Positions 31,543-44,713 of a stretch of DNA of 64,000 nucleotides are shown here, piece after piece. This stretch comes from Dactylonectria macrodidyma (taxonomy: Eukaryota > Ascomycota > Sordariomycetes > Hypocreales > Nectriaceae). Where the stretch lies: positions 4,756,501 through 4,820,500 of the forward strand of contig JAGMUV010000002.1 of NCBI GenBank assembly GCA_020744425.1. Reading direction: 5' to 3'. Every line of letters starts with the position of its first letter. Position 1 is the stretch's first letter. The notes beneath the pieces are model-generated. The model was not told the origin of the DNA, did not search any database, and worked only from the letters and a program-made list of their open reading frames with translations. Position numbers and translations under genes: made by a program.

Positions 31543-34388
31543 GATGATAGTGTTGAGTTATCTGTTGTTGAGAAGAGTGTTGAGAAGAGTGTTGAGAGTG
31601 TTGGGAGGATGAGTTAGGGTAGATACATTTTCCATCATCCTCGGCAACCGTCCCTACTTATCTTCGCGATGAGGTCGGCATCGGCGGTACATGGACGGCG
31701 TCGGGCCAATTCCAAGTTGCACGATTAGGAATCAAGTTATGCAATGTCTCCATCTGCTTGTGTAATATTGCTGTTGGGCTGTTTGATCTGAAGTCCACAA
31801 TGTACCATCGTGAATCCTGATATTCTAATCCTACTATGGGGATTCTGGGCGCCTAATTAAGTGATCACAATATTCGATTCTTTAATTCGTCTGACTAGAA
31901 TGAGATGTAGACTAAATGTGGCATCTTCTTACAAATTGAGGCGTGGTGATAACGTTGATACTCTTACGCTGATGTTGGGGCAACGGGATTTCATCACGAA
32001 GTGGATCGCAGGTGGACGAATATCAGTCCACGTCATTTGTCGAACAGCAGCAAACTAAGTATGCCTTTGATCTCTCACAATGACCCAAATGGCCATTTCT
32101 TCCTAAGGATTCCTTTAAAAACAAGGGGAAAATGTGTTTAGGCCTCATAGTCTTGGCAAATTGCTCTGAGCATCTTCACGGTGGTACATGCCCCTTTGCA
32201 GCCGCGAAGGATCAAGCCACAGCGGAAGATTTATGGAATCAATTATCGGCGTGACTCACTGCGATAAGATGGTAAGTGAGTGTCCTATCTCGATAGTTTA
32301 AATGAACGAAATGGAAATAGAGTGAGAGAGATATATAAGGGTCTGATTCCTCTCTTCTACCTCTCAGCACCTTAGAGTTCGAGCCGTCTGCGCTTTTGCT
32401 TGTGCAACTTCGGGCATGGTATTCTGCCAGAAATTCCGCCACGTACCTGACCTCTTAGGTACAGACGGACATTGTACAATTTAATTGATACAAGCAACGC
32501 ACCTCCAAGTATCCCTTTGACTGTCGTAAGCCTACACTTGACCCATAGTCCCCACAAAGGCCCGGGAGATCAGCGGTACGCTGGTTGACTTGAAAGTGTT
32601 AAATGACTATATGAAGGGTCATGTACTTTAACGTATACCTCTAACACTCGTGACTTCTGATGCCCCAATAAAATAGGTGGGATTCCTTGTACCTCGTTTT
32701 ACTCGCCTTTTCGTTGGTTCGAACCCCTGTTACTAGCGTAAGTGTAGGTGTTGGTGGCTATAACGCACATTAATCCATGCAATCTGCATGGGGCTCCTAT
32801 TTTGCAGATTTCAACAGTAGGCTTACGACAGTTAATGGGATAGCCCTTTACTTCGTAGTGATTACAAGAAGTACGCTATGTGTCGAGTTGAGTTGCGCTT
32901 GGCGTCACCGCCCTGGGGCATGGGACCAACTGCTCGACTCCCACGTCAGGAAGGGACTAACCTCATCAGGAAAGGCGACGGAGCTCGTTCGGAGTTGCGA
33001 CGCGGACGCCACGGAGCAACGGGAACCATCAGTGGAGTGCCAGCACGGGGAGAACCGGTTGGATGGGGAAGAATAAAATGGAGACCAACATTGAAGAGGA
33101 TGATGATGGTAAAGGCGGTGCGGTTGACCCCCGGACTCACTTCGGGGACACGGCTTCCGGAGAGTCACAGAGGGCTTTTGTGTGCTTCACACCCACCACG
33201 GTTAATTATCATTCCCTGTGGGCATCATAGATTCCCAATCTACATATCGAGTGAAAAATATATCTTGATCATTTCTAAAAGCATAAAAATATCAGGAACC
33301 GCCATGGACGTCGCTGTTACCAAGTGATCCTCATAGCATTGGAAAACAGTCGACTTGTTTGGTAATTTACTCCACATTTTGTCTCTCCCTCCACCTCCAC
33401 CTCCTGCTGATCAAAATGCCACATTCTGACTAAAACGAGACAACACAAACCTGGGGAGTCTCAAACGATACTCTGATGTTTTTAGATGCCATATCAGAGC
33501 GTGTGTCAATTGTCTGCAATTACTCTTGTTTGCATCCGTTCCTTCGCATTGCATGTCATGCCACACGCCAATGAGTTCCCTCATCCATCATCGGGTAACA
33601 AGGTATGCCCACACCATCACCCGTCCATTGATCCCTTCACCCGTAGCTACCATGCCCTCTCGCTGTATCGCAGGACTACGGTGAACATACCATGGTCCAT
33701 TCCGGGCATCCGCACCTATCCCATCCCATCGACCGCCCGGCACACCCAGTATTTCTCCTTGCCCTGTTTACCCCACGGGGATCCACTTGTCTGGCATCCC
33801 ATTGTTGGTGGGCGGCACAGTCGGATGGAGACGGAGCAGGTCTCCATTGAGGACGTGGCAGATGTTGGTATTCTGCATGTTCAAGGCAGGCCTAGGTTTG
33901 CGAGAATGGAAGACATAGTGACTTCCAGCTGTGATAAAACAAGAATAAATGTTCAATCTAAGGGTGACTCCTAGTCTCACTAATTATTTGGCTAGGTTAC
34001 CTGGGAAAGTTGTGTTTCGAATCAAAAGCAAAACATTCAATGGTTGTTGTAGAGCGCTTAACACCTAGGCGGCACACTGAAGATCTGATAGTGCACTACA
34101 GATGAGTACTATTAGATACTTGACATGCAGCTGTTCCGCCCACATTTTGGGCACATTGGAGGTACCAGTTATGTAGCTGAGCTAATCACCAAATCCCCGC
34201 TACCTGAGCCATCTCGATCAACGGGGCTTTTAGTGGGTTTTGGGTGCTTGCCAGGTGATGCCAACTCCACGCTCAACTGCAGAATCACTCCCTAGGTATT
34301 TAAACTTCTCATCGCCAGCTGAGTTTTTTTTGTCATCCACATCTTCCTCAAATCCCACCTCCCACTCCACCCACAAACAACCGCCAGG
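31543..34388. other. 2.8 kb intergenic region without recognisable genes
   Basis: AT-rich at 31740-32660, GC-richer near 33000-33200. Open frames of 100-160 codons (for example 32878-33327 and 33486-33974) have low-complexity, unlikely protein sequences. No RNA gene is found: the GGTTCGAACCC word near 32718 has no paired stems. A TATA-like TATTTAAA lies about 90 bases before the malate dehydrogenase ATG. Confidence 0.5.
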
Positions 34389-35814
34389 ATGTTCGCCGCC
34401 TCCAAGATCCAGCGACGCGCTTTCACCGCTTCGGCGCGCAACGTGAGTGCCTCTGTTCTTTCCCCTCCTGCTTGCTGCTCCCTCTTGCTCGTCGCATTGA
34501 GAGCTTCCTCGCTGCGATACACACAACCGGCCCGGTCCGATCCCGGCCGTCGTCCGCAGCCTCACCGTCCTCAGTCGACATCAGCTCGAGCTCGAGCCTC
34601 ACCAATTCGATCCGTCATGAACCTGCGAAGCTTCACCTCGCGCTGACACGCAGAATTACAGCTTTCCAAGGTCACCGTTCTCGGTGCCGCCGGCGGTATC
34701 GGCCAGCCCCTCTCTCTCCTCCTCAAGCTCAACCCCCGCGTTACTGAGCTTGCTCTCTACGATATCCGTGGCGCCCCTGGTACGTTTCATGGTTTTGCAG
34801 CTTGTGGTCCATGTGTCATGATGGAAATTTTGAGGGCATTGGGGTCTGTTCTATGTGTTGCGTGCGTCCATGCATCATGAATGGCCCCCGCCCCTCTTTC
34901 ATCATGCCACACTTTCTGCCACCTAGCGCCTAATCCCGAGGCCATCGCGACTCGACGCTAACAGCCTCCCTCCAGGTGTCGCCGCCGATATCTCCCACGT
35001 CAACTCCAAGTCCACCGTCACCGGCTATGCTGCCGACGCCGAGGGTCTCGCCGGTGCCCTGAAGGACTCCGAGGTTGTCCTCATCCCCGCTGGTGTCCCC
35101 CGCAAGCCCGGCATGTCCCGTGACGATCTCTTCAACACCAACGCCTCCATCGTCCGCGATCTGGCCAAGGCCGCTGCTAAGCACGCCCCCAATGCCAACC
35201 TCCTGATCATCGCCAACCCCGTCAACTCCACCGTCCCCATCTGCGCCGAGGTCTTCAAGAACGCCGGTGTCTACAACCCCAAGAAGCTCTTTGGCGTCAC
35301 CACTCTCGATGTCGTCCGTGCCAGCCGCTTCGTCTCCGAGATCAAGAAGACCGACCCCAAGGACGAGAACGTCACCGTCGTCGGTGGCCACTCCGGTGTC
35401 ACTATCGTTCCTCTCTTCTCCCAGAGCAACCACCCCGACCTGTCCTCCAACGCTGCCCTTGTCAAGCGTGTCCAGTTCGGTGGTGATGAGGTTGTCCAGG
35501 CCAAGGACGGTGCTGGCTCTGCCACCCTCTCCATGGCCATGGCCGGTGCCCGCATGGCCGACTCCGTTCTCCGCGCCGCTCAGGGCGAGAAGGGCGTCGT
35601 TGAACCCACTTTTGTCGAGTCCCCTCTCTACAAGGACCAGGGCGTCGACTTCTTCAGCAGCAAGGTCGAGCTTGGCCCCGATGGTGTCGAGACCATCCAC
35701 CCCGTTGGCGCCGTTGACTCCGTCGAGGAGGGTCTCCTCAAGGCCGCCCTCGGCGACCTCAAGAAGAACATTGAGAAGGGTGTCAAGTTCGTTGCCGAGA
35801 ACCCCGGCAACTAA
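34389..35814 (+). CDS. MDH1: Malate dehydrogenase, mitochondrial, NAD-dependent
   Basis: Predicted join 34389-34442, 34662-34779, 34976-35814 gives 336 aa. It oxidises malate to oxaloacetate in the TCA cycle. The N-terminus [18 protein letters not shown], rich in Arg, Ser and Ala without acids, is a mitochondrial presequence and sits almost alone in exon 1. Visible: the dinucleotide fold [19 protein letters not shown] (about 21-39) with the NAD-selecting acid in [10 protein letters not shown]; the substrate arginine segment [28 protein letters not shown]; and the catalytic His196 in VVGGHSGVT. Codon use is very strongly C-ending, as for a highly expressed gene. The first intron is unusually long for this window (219 bases). 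Confidence 0.96.
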
Positions 35815-37368
35815 ATACTTCTCCATGTTGGGTGCAGACTCTGATCTGAGGTGAGGCAGGCTCATCGAGATGAGAGTCTTTGGGAAAATTCCAGGGCAGA
35901 AGAAGAGATATGGTTAGGGAAGACAAAGGACTGGCTAGCTTTTATGCTATGCTGTGCTTGGCTCGGCTGGCCGTTGTCCATGAGGATGGGATCGGGAATA
36001 TGGTAAAAGCGCGATACCCTTTTCCACTGTTCTACCACTGCCAGAGACTCGATCGGGTCTTTGTACCATAGCAATGAAATAAATAAAAATCTACCCAATC
36101 ACAAGCTACACGGCCTGATCTTGTCGTACTTATAAAGAATACCATCGCGATCTGCGCGCATTTATCTCAAAAGCAAGCTGCAGTCTCAACTAGAGAACAG
36201 CATTTCTAAGACACGGGATGCGTCCTCTAGAAGCAACCATCTCCCAAACACTGTTAAGGCAAGATAATGAGACAAACAGCCAACGGTTCTAAAGATGCTG
36301 GGACTCGTGTACCACGCCTTCCCTTCTCAGTGTTGAGCCTGATAACACACCACCACACCAATAATCATATCCAGATTAGCCGAAGAAATACAATGATGAC
36401 GGCAGCTTTGCGGGTAACGAGTCGTTAGGCGGCAAGTTCCACATTTGTTCAAGCCAATTTGCAGCTTGATGGGGGTCATTGTCCCCTTTACAGCTTATGA
36501 AGGGTCAAGACATGGGTTTAGAAAACGATGACCATCCCGACAAGGATTAATGGTATTCTCGTTCAGTTAAAGGGTGCCACAATAATAGTCGCGTCGCCCA
36601 AGGTTCATCGGCTGTTCAGTAAGTCCTATCCAGCGGTCTGTTCAGAGCCTAGTAAATTTGATTACTGTACCAAACTCAAAAGTTTGTAAAGACTCCAGGA
36701 TGTGATTCGTAGTGGACCTCAAGTTGGCCTTCGATTTTAAGGACAACCACGTCTTTGCCTCCAGAGAAGAAGAAACCACTGACAATTGACGGTAGCCCAA
36801 TCGAAACTCGCAACACTCACGGTGCTAAAGCAGTAAGAGTGGCAAAGCCACATGGAGACTGCATGCCCCTTCCATCCAACGCCTCTTCATTCTCCCTCGC
36901 CAAACATGTTTTCCCTGGTTTCCCCAACCCCGCATTATTTTGCCCATGGGGTTTTGCTTGGGGCATAAAACCTTTTCCCTTTCCCCTGCATGTCCTTCCC
37001 CGCATCTCGGGGCTCGCACCTAGATCTGGCACCAATTCCTCGTCTGCCATGGCCCTTGCCGCTTCCCCATGCCGGAGATTGGCATTACTATGCCTCGGTA
37101 TCGACTAGGTCGAGCCATGGGATCACATCGTCGTGGCCGTTGACAAAGTATATATGAGTCGCCGTGATAAACATTCTTCCAATTGCTAGGGAACCGGTGG
37201 AGAGAGATTGTGTGTCGATCCGGTTCAGGTTTGCCGTGTGTTGCTCTCCGTCATGGCATGGCGACTATTTAAAAGCCAGCCGGCTTGGCGTTGTAGGAGT
37301 CTGTATCCTCCAGGCTCAGCAGTCACTTACACAAATCTTTTTGATTAGATTCCTAGTTGGTTGGAATT
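35815..37368. other. Intergenic region
   Basis: 1.55 kb. An AATAAA (36078-36083) fits the MDH 3' end. TATA-like words at 37149 and 37264-37271 (TATTTAAA, about 100 bases before the esterase ATG) are candidate core promoters. No gene seen. Confidence 0.5.
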
Positions 37369-39105
37369 ATGCAGCTCAACTGGAAGTACGCCCTCAGCCT
37401 GGCGACCTGCCTCGCGGTAGGCGTCGACGCATCGAAGCACCACAGCAGCAGCGGCGAGAGCTTGAAGGTCAAGACGACCAGCGGCCACCTCACCGGCTTC
37501 GTCAACTCGACTGCTCCCGCTGTGCGCCAGTTCCTCGGCATTCCATATGGAGAACCTCCCGTTGATGCCCTGCGCTTCAAGCCTCCGAAGCGCAAGCTCA
37601 GCTCCAAGGCCGTCAAGGCGACGACGTATGCCCCGTCGTGCATGCAGAGGATCAGCACCGCCCGGACGGTGTACACGGAGCACATGCAGCAGTTCCTCAT
37701 CAACGGCGGACAGTCCGAGGACTGCCTGTACCTGAACGTCTACGCACCGCTCCATCCCGTCAACAAGAAGCTGCCCGTCCTCATCTACATCCCCGGCGGC
37801 GGCTTCACCGGTGGCGGCGCCGACTCGCTGTACAAGATCCCCGACAAATGGATCCAGCGGACGCAGGCGCACATCGTCGTGACGCTCAACTACCGCGTCA
37901 ACGTCTTCGGCTTCCCCAATGCAGCAGACGCCAGCCAGAACGTCGGCCTGCTGGACCAGCGGCTGGCGGTCGAGTGGGCGCGCGACAACATCGCCGCCTT
38001 CGGGGGCAACCCGGCACAGATGACGCTCTGGGGCCAGTCGGCCGGAGCGGCGTCGGTCGGCATGTATGGCTACTCGTACCCCAAGGACCTGATCGTCAAG
38101 GGCCTCATTCTCGACTCGGGCGCCACGAGCACCTTGACAACCAAGGCTGGCAACCACAGCAGCTTCACCTCGCTCGCTGGGCTGGTGGGTTGCGGTGGTC
38201 TCAGTGCCGCGGCAGAGCTCGCTTGCATGCAGGAGGTCGATGCCACTGAGATTCAGGATGCCTACTCTGGAAGCAGCCTGGGATTCTCGCCCGTCGGTGA
38301 CAATGTGACGGCTTATACGAACACAACAGACCGACTTGCCAGAGGTCTTGTGTCCAAGAAAGAGGTATGTTGCTTAAGGAAACTTCCCGGGACCATTGCA
38401 GGTGCCAATACTGACTAGCTGTTGCGTCTAGCCATGGATCATGGGAGTCAATGCCAACGAGGGTGCTGGTTTCGGCACCTATAGCGAGAGCGGAATGACA
38501 CCCGGTCAGTGGGAGACTGGACTCGCCGCCATTGTCTGCCCAGTTTCCACCGAGATCCGGTAAGCCTTGACCGAAGGACACCCTCAGCGCAGAGGACTAA
38601 TACAGATCAGAAACCGCGTCAAGTTTGGATACGATACGTATCGCTACCACTACGCTGGCAACTTTTCCAACATTTCGCCTCTCCCATGGATCGGGGCCAC
38701 GCATAGCGGTACGTCTTTGCTCTCTTGATGAACTTGCTTAGTAAAAGTTAGTATTTCACGGACATGGACTCACAAGTGATTAGCCGAGCTCCCTCTGCTC
38801 TTTGGCACGCACTACGAATACCGCGGAAACTCGACCGAGTTCGAATGGGAAGTGAGCTACGGCATGGAAGGTTTGTTCCCCCACATCTCGATCTCGTCAT
38901 GGTATGAACTGCGTTGACTAAGCAACTTGTGTCTTTAGCATTGTGGCTCTCGTATGCAAACAACCCTCAAAAGGACCCTCGCGATGGTCATGGCATCACT
39001 TGGCCCAAGTACAGGGATGGACGGAAGACGCTGGCGGTATTTGCAGAGGATGACGAGTGGGTCAAGTTTGTTAGCAAATCTGTCGATGATGGGTATTGCA
39101 CCTAA
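37369..39105 (+). CDS. Secreted carboxylesterase, type B
   Basis: Predicted join 37369-38364, 38432-38559, 38611-38708, 38784-38870, 38939-39105 gives 491 aa. A signal peptide is clear (MQLNWKYALSLATCLAVGVDA). Family motifs: FLGIPYGEPPVDALRF, EDCLYLNVYAP, the oxyanion PGGGFTGGG, the nucleophile Ser224 in WGQSAGAASVG, the acid region NANEGAGFG and the catalytic His406 in THSAELPLLFGTHYEY. So the triad is intact and the protein should be an active secreted or vacuolar esterase or lipase. Several NxS/T sites (FVNST, GNHSS, DNVTA, NTT, GNFSN, GNST) suit glycosylation. It is somewhat shorter than the usual 540-560 aa: the stretch between about residues 290 and 340 is compact. Confidence 0.9.
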
Positions 39106-39860
39106 ACGGGTTGAAGTCTTGGAGGGGTCCTTGAACAGTGTAAATACACCTAGATCCAGGGGTTGAGTAACTGTCAAACGACCTCATGTGCCATGTAGTG
39201 CTTTTCAACCTCGCATTTGGCATCAATTTGGCCACTCGGCATTCATGTACTATGTAACTTGCCCATTCTGTTAGGTTTAGCGTATTCGTCGAATGAAAGT
39301 GGCGTCATGCTATCATGTTGCATTTCGCCTTCCTTTCAGAGCATCAAAGGAACCCCATGGACAAGGTTAGAAAAGAAACGGCGGGACCCAGATTTGGGAC
39401 CATCTTGCCATCTTATCACGTGTGGCAACTGTTTGGCAACCGGCCCGCATCGGCCGACGCCTGAAGAATTAGGGGTTGTTAGGGCCTCTAGCGCACGCCA
39501 ATCCCACTAATGGATGGCACCCCGCTGCCTCATTGGGTCCCTCAGACCTGGTACCTTCCAGTTCTCAACCAGTGGCGACGGGGCCGAAAAGTACAGATCG
39601 CTAAATCCAGGATCGCGACTTGCGACTCGCAGCAAAAGGCCGCCAGCGAAAAGACAGCCTGTCGACGGCATCATCCCCACTCAACCCACGCGGCCCTCTG
39701 TCGCCTTCTGCTTGCTTCCCTGCTTCTACACCCTTTACGACTTTTGTGACATTACTTCTTCCTCTTCTTCTTCCTCCAACCCCCCACCGTCGTCGATGAC
39801 TGCGCATCGCTAATCCCACGCATCTCCATCCTCTCGACGAGATAGAGGCCAACCATTGCC
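39106..39860. other. Promoter region of the P5A ATPase gene
   Basis: No gene. The last 150 bases (39700-39840) are CT-rich, as in other housekeeping leaders of this window. Confidence 0.5.
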
Positions 39861-42800
39861 ATGGCGCCCCTCGTCGACAACCCGCAGATCAAGCAGTCGG
39901 AGCTGCTGCGCCCGCTGCCCTTCCACTTCCACACCTACGTCTGGCCCTTTGCCATCGCCTGGCCCATCTTCTTCCGCTACTACCTCTCCGAGGAACTCTA
40001 CGAGAAGCACATTGGCGCCCAAGAATGGACCTTTGTGTGGTGCGGCACCATCTTCACCATCCAGGCGCTGTTCTGGCTGAGCACCCACTGGAGCGTCGAG
40101 CTCGAGGCCAAATTTAAGGCCTTCAAGGCCAAGGGCATCGAAGACGCCGAGCTGATCAAGGTCATTCCCATCGTCAATGCCGGATCCCCCGAGATTTGCA
40201 AGCTGGTTCGCGATAAGGTGGGGACATTTTGCTCCATGACTTCCCGTGAGACCACATGAACTGACCAAACATCTCAGGCTGGAGGCAAGGTCAACCTGTC
40301 CTTCCTCTTCCAAAAACGCCGATTCCTCTACAGCGCCGAGACCAAGACCTTTGCTACCCTCCAGTACGATATCGATGTCGAGCCTACACCTACCATCGGC
40401 AGCTTCCAGTCCTCCAGGGGCATCGCTAAAAAGGCCGACCTTGAGCGCATCGAGCAGCACTATGGCTCCAACACCTTCGACATCCCCGTTCCCACCTTTA
40501 CCGAGCTGTTCCAGGAGCATGCCGTGGCACCCTTCTTCGTCTTCCAGATCTTCTGTGTCGGTCTGTGGATGCTCGATGAGTACTGGTACTACTCGCTCTT
40601 CACCCTGTTCATGCTTGTCGCTTTTGAGAGCACTGTCGTTTGGCAGCGTCAGCGCACTCTGGTCGAGTTCCGTGGCATGAGCATCAAACCTTACGATATG
40701 TGGGTGTTCCGTCTAGGCAAGTGGACTGAGGTTCAGAGCGACCATCTACTCCCCGGCGATTTGGTCTCCGTTGGCCGCACCAAGGAAGACAGTGGTGTGG
40801 CATGCGATATGCTTTTGGTCGAGGGTACCGCCATTGTCAACGAGGCCATGCTTTCTGGTGAGAGTACCCCTCTGCTTAAGGATTCCGTCCAGCTCCGCCC
40901 CGCCGAAGCCCCCATCGACACCGAGGGTCTCGACAAGAATTCTTTCCTCTGGGGTGGCACCAAGGTCCTGCAAGTTACTCACGGAAACCCCGATGTGGAG
41001 AAGCCGAAGCTTGCCTCTGGCGTTCCCACTCCTCCGGATAACGGCGCCATGGCCATTGTCATCAAGACTGGATTCGAGACCTCGCAGGGCAACCTCGTCC
41101 GAACCATGATCTACTCCACCGAGCGTGTGTCGGCAAACAACGCTGAGGCTCTCTTCTTCATCCTGTTCCTCCTGATCTTCGCCATTGCCGCTTCCTGGTA
41201 TGTCTGGGATGAGGGTGTCCGCAAGGATCGCAAACGCTCCAAGCTCCTGCTCGACTGTGTCTTGATTGTCACCAGTGTCGTCCCCCCTGAGTTGCCGATG
41301 GAACTGAGTCTCGCTGTCAACACCAGTCTGGCCGCCCTCGCCAAACTCGCCATCTTCTGCACTGAGCCTTTCCGTATCCCCTTTGCTGGCCGCGTTGATG
41401 TTGCCTGCTTCGACAAGACTGGTACCCTGACAGGTGAAGACCTCGTCGTCGAGGGTATCGCTGGACTGGGCCTCGCCGAGACAGTCGTCAACGACAAGAA
41501 GGAATCTGACGGTGCTCACTCCACCATTGTGCCCGTCATGGACACTAGCATGGAAACCAAGCTGGTTCTGGCCACCGCCCACGCCCTAGTCAAGCTCGAT
41601 GAGGGAGAAATCGTTGGTGATCCTATGGAAAAGGCAACCCTGAGCTCTCTTGGCTGGACCCTCGGCAAGAATGACCTCCTTACAAGCACCAACAAGGCCG
41701 GCAGCACCCACGGCAACGTGCAGATCAAGCGCCGATTCCAGTTCTCCTCTCTCCTCAAGCGTCAAAGCTCCGTTGCCATGGTCCACGGTACCGATTCCAA
41801 GACTGGTCACAAGATCAAGGGCACCTTTGTCGGCGTTAAGGGTGCGCCCGAGACCATCATGAAGATGCTTTCCGTTGTCCCTGATGACTATGAGGAGACC
41901 TACAAGTACTTTACTCGCAAGGGTTCTCGTGTTCTCGCCCTGGCCTACAAGCAGCTTACCGTCGATTCTGAGCTTGGCTCTGGCAAGATCAACGACTTGA
42001 AACGTGAAAAGGTCGAAGCTGACCTGACCTTTGCCGGTTTCCTAGTCCTCCATTGCCCTCTCAAGGAAGACGCCAAGGAGGCTGTCCAGATGTTGAACGA
42101 GAGCAGCCACCGCGTGGTCATGATTACTGGAGACAACCCCCTTACTGCCGTTCATGTTGCCCGCGAGGTCGAGATTGTGGATCGCGATGTTCTTATTCTT
42201 GACGCCCCCGAGGACAACCAGGGCGAACGACTCGTGTGGAAGAGCGTCGACGACAAGGTCAGCATCGACGTCGACCCGACCAAGCCCATCGATCCCGAGA
42301 TTCTGCGCACCAAGGACATTTGTGTTACCGGTTACGCTCTCGCCAAGTTCAAGGGTCAGACTGCCTGGAATTCTTTGCTTCGACACACCTGGGTCTACGC
42401 TCGCGTGTCCCCCAAGCAAAAGGAGGACATTCTTCTCGGACTCAAGGATATGGGCTACTATACTCTGATGGCTGGTGACGGTACCAACGACGTCGGCGCC
42501 CTCAAGCAGGCTCACATCGGTATTGCTCTCCTCAACGGAACCAAGGACGATCTCGTGCGCATCGCCGAGCACAGCCGCAACACCAAGATGAAGGAAATGT
42601 ACCAGAAGCAGATTGACCTGATGAAGCGATTCAACCAGCCCGCTCCGCCCGTCCCCTTGATGATTGCCCACCTGTACCCTCCCGGCCCCAGCAACCCGCA
42701 GTTCCTCAAGGCCATTGAGCGCGAGGCCAAGAAGAAAGAAATCACACCCGAGGAGTATGCTGCCCAGCAAGGCTACGGATCGCTCGAGACCATTACCTCC

Positions 42801-43925
42801 CCCGGCGCCCAGGCCCTCCTCAATGCCCAGGATAGCCGCCAAGCTCAGGCCAACAAGAAGGCTGCCGGCATCGCTGATAAGCTAGCTTCGGGTATGATGG
42901 AGGCCGAGATGGGAGACGACGAGCCGCCCACGCTCAAGCTGGGAGACGCCTCCGTCGCTGCCCCTTTCACATCCAAGCTCCGCGACGTCATTGCCGTGCC
43001 CAACATTATTCGCCAGGGCCGTTGCACACTCGTTGCCACCATCCAGATGTACAAGATCCTTGCACTCAACTGCCTGATCAGCGCCTACTCCCTGTCCGTC
43101 CTGTATCTCGAGGGTATCAAGTTTGGCGACGCCCAGTACACCATCAGCGGCATGCTCATGTCCGTCTGCTTCCTCAGTATCTCGCGTGCTCGTGTCGTCG
43201 AGGGTCTGAGCAAGGAGCGACCCCAGCCCAACATCTTCAACGTCTACATCATTGGTTCCATCCTCGGCCAGTTTGCCGTCCACATTGTCACCCTCATTTA
43301 CATTGCGCGACTCTGCGATAGACTTGAGCCGTAAGTTTTTTGGTCCTTGTCTAGTCAGACATAACCTTGCTAACATTTTCCCAGTCGTTCTGATGACGTC
43401 GACCTGGAGGCTGATTTCACTCCCTCGCTACTCAACTCTGCTGTCTACCTGCTCCAGCTCATTCAGCAAATCTCGACCTTTGCCATCAACTACCAAGGCC
43501 GCCCTTTCCGTGAGTCCCTCTCGGAGAACAAGGGCATGTACTACGGCATCCTGGGTGTTTCCGGTCTCGCTTTCGCCTGCGCTATGGAACTCGTCCCGGA
43601 GATCAACCAGGGTATGAAGCTTGTTCCTTTCAGCGATGAGTTCAAGACCAACATGACGATCGTCATGGTTCTCGACTACGGACTGTGCTTCATCATCGAG
43701 GTTGTCCTCAAGAGGCTGTTCAGTGACTACCGACCCCGCGACATTGCCGAGCGTCGTCCCGACCAGCTCGAGCGAGAAGAGATTCGCCGCAAGGCCGCCG
43801 CCGCGAAGCGCGAGGCAGAGGAGGATGCTAAGCGACAGGAGAAGGTGCTTGAGTTTGAGCGTAAGGTTGAGGAGCGCCGGAAGAAGATTGAGGAGTGGAA
43901 GAACAGCTACCAGAACCGGACGTAA
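39861..43925 (+). CDS. SPF1: P5A-type ATPase Spf1 (ER membrane helix dislocase)
   Basis: Predicted join 39861-40217, 40278-43330, 43385-43925 gives 1,316 aa, normal for filamentous fungi. Spf1 works in the ER membrane, where it removes mistargeted mitochondrial tail-anchored helices and supports ER homeostasis. Visible: the N-terminal P5A membrane domain (PLPFHFHTYVWPFAIAWP), the actuator motif MLSGESTPL, the P5A-specific fourth-helix signature VVPPELPMELSLAVN, the phosphorylation site DKTGTLTGEDL with Asp498, nucleotide-binding KGAPE, the hinge TGDNPLTA and GDGTNDVGALK. The extreme C-terminus is a Lys/Glu/Arg coiled coil (REEIRRKAAAAKREAEEDAK). Both introns fall near the protein ends. Confidence 0.97.
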
Positions 43926-44713
43926 GGTATCCAGGGAAGGAAAGAGTGGAGTGTGGGTTTTATTTGGGACGGCTAGACTTGTGCAAGTATTAGACGGACA
44001 GGCCATGATCTCTATGTATCGTAGAGCAGGTAGGAGGAACAGGAGGAATGCCTGGGTGTGTGGGGGTGTACGATGACACTGACGCTTTCATATATATCAG
44101 AACATATGGTGAGTTAACTGTTTAATGTCTTGATCTAGATGCACTTGTTCCGAATTGTGATGTATTTGAAGTCGTAGTGGACTTTCCTACCGACCTAAGG
44201 CAGGGTGATAACATGATGCGTGAATCACTCGGAGGGGTTCCAGCACACTGCATACCTAAACATGCAGCATTTCTCTTACCTTGCTCTTGAACATTTATGA
44301 CAATAATTGACACCCATGCTTTGAGAAAGTCGATGCCCCCTAATGCTTCAGTTTTGGCCCAGCAATAAACTCAACCGTGCGGTGGACAAACGGAAGGTTT
44401 CAGCCGGTGGGGTGCCTAAGGCAGGAAATCATCTTCACCGCTGGGTCGGTTAGGCAAAAAGGCAATACTTTTGGCAAGGAGTTCCTCACTTGGAACAATT
44501 TACAGGCAGAGAAGACAGCAGAAAGAGCATCATTATCAATTAAGAATTAACATTACCCATTTAGTTCTACTCATCACCATCCCTTCTTGCCCTAACGCAC
44601 CCTAATGCATACCGTCAAGACAGTTTCGCCAGCGTCAGGTCGTCAACTCGGTGTTCGCATCAACGCCACAGCCCCCCTTCACCATCCGGCGACGAAAACT
44701 ACTGATTGATGAT
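43926..44713. other. Convergent 3' region between SPF1 and the FHA-kinase gene
   Basis: About 790 bases holding both 3' ends; no gene, RNA or repeat recognised. Confidence 0.5.

Noticed and set aside
32714..32730. GGTTCGAACCC word resembling a tRNA B box
   Set aside because: On neither strand do the bases around it form the 5-bp T stem, an acceptor stem or a plausible anticodon arm.
32878..33327. 149-codon ATG frame
   Set aside because: Biased, improbable composition in a region with no other coding signal.
33486..33974. 162-codon ATG frame
   Set aside because: The sequence is His/Pro/Ser-rich without family similarity, with no supporting splice signals or neighbours; it looks like a chance frame.
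34930..35865. 311-codon minus-strand frame opposite malate dehydrogenase
   Set aside because: Gly/Val/Asp-rich shadow caused by strong C-ending codon bias on the other strand.
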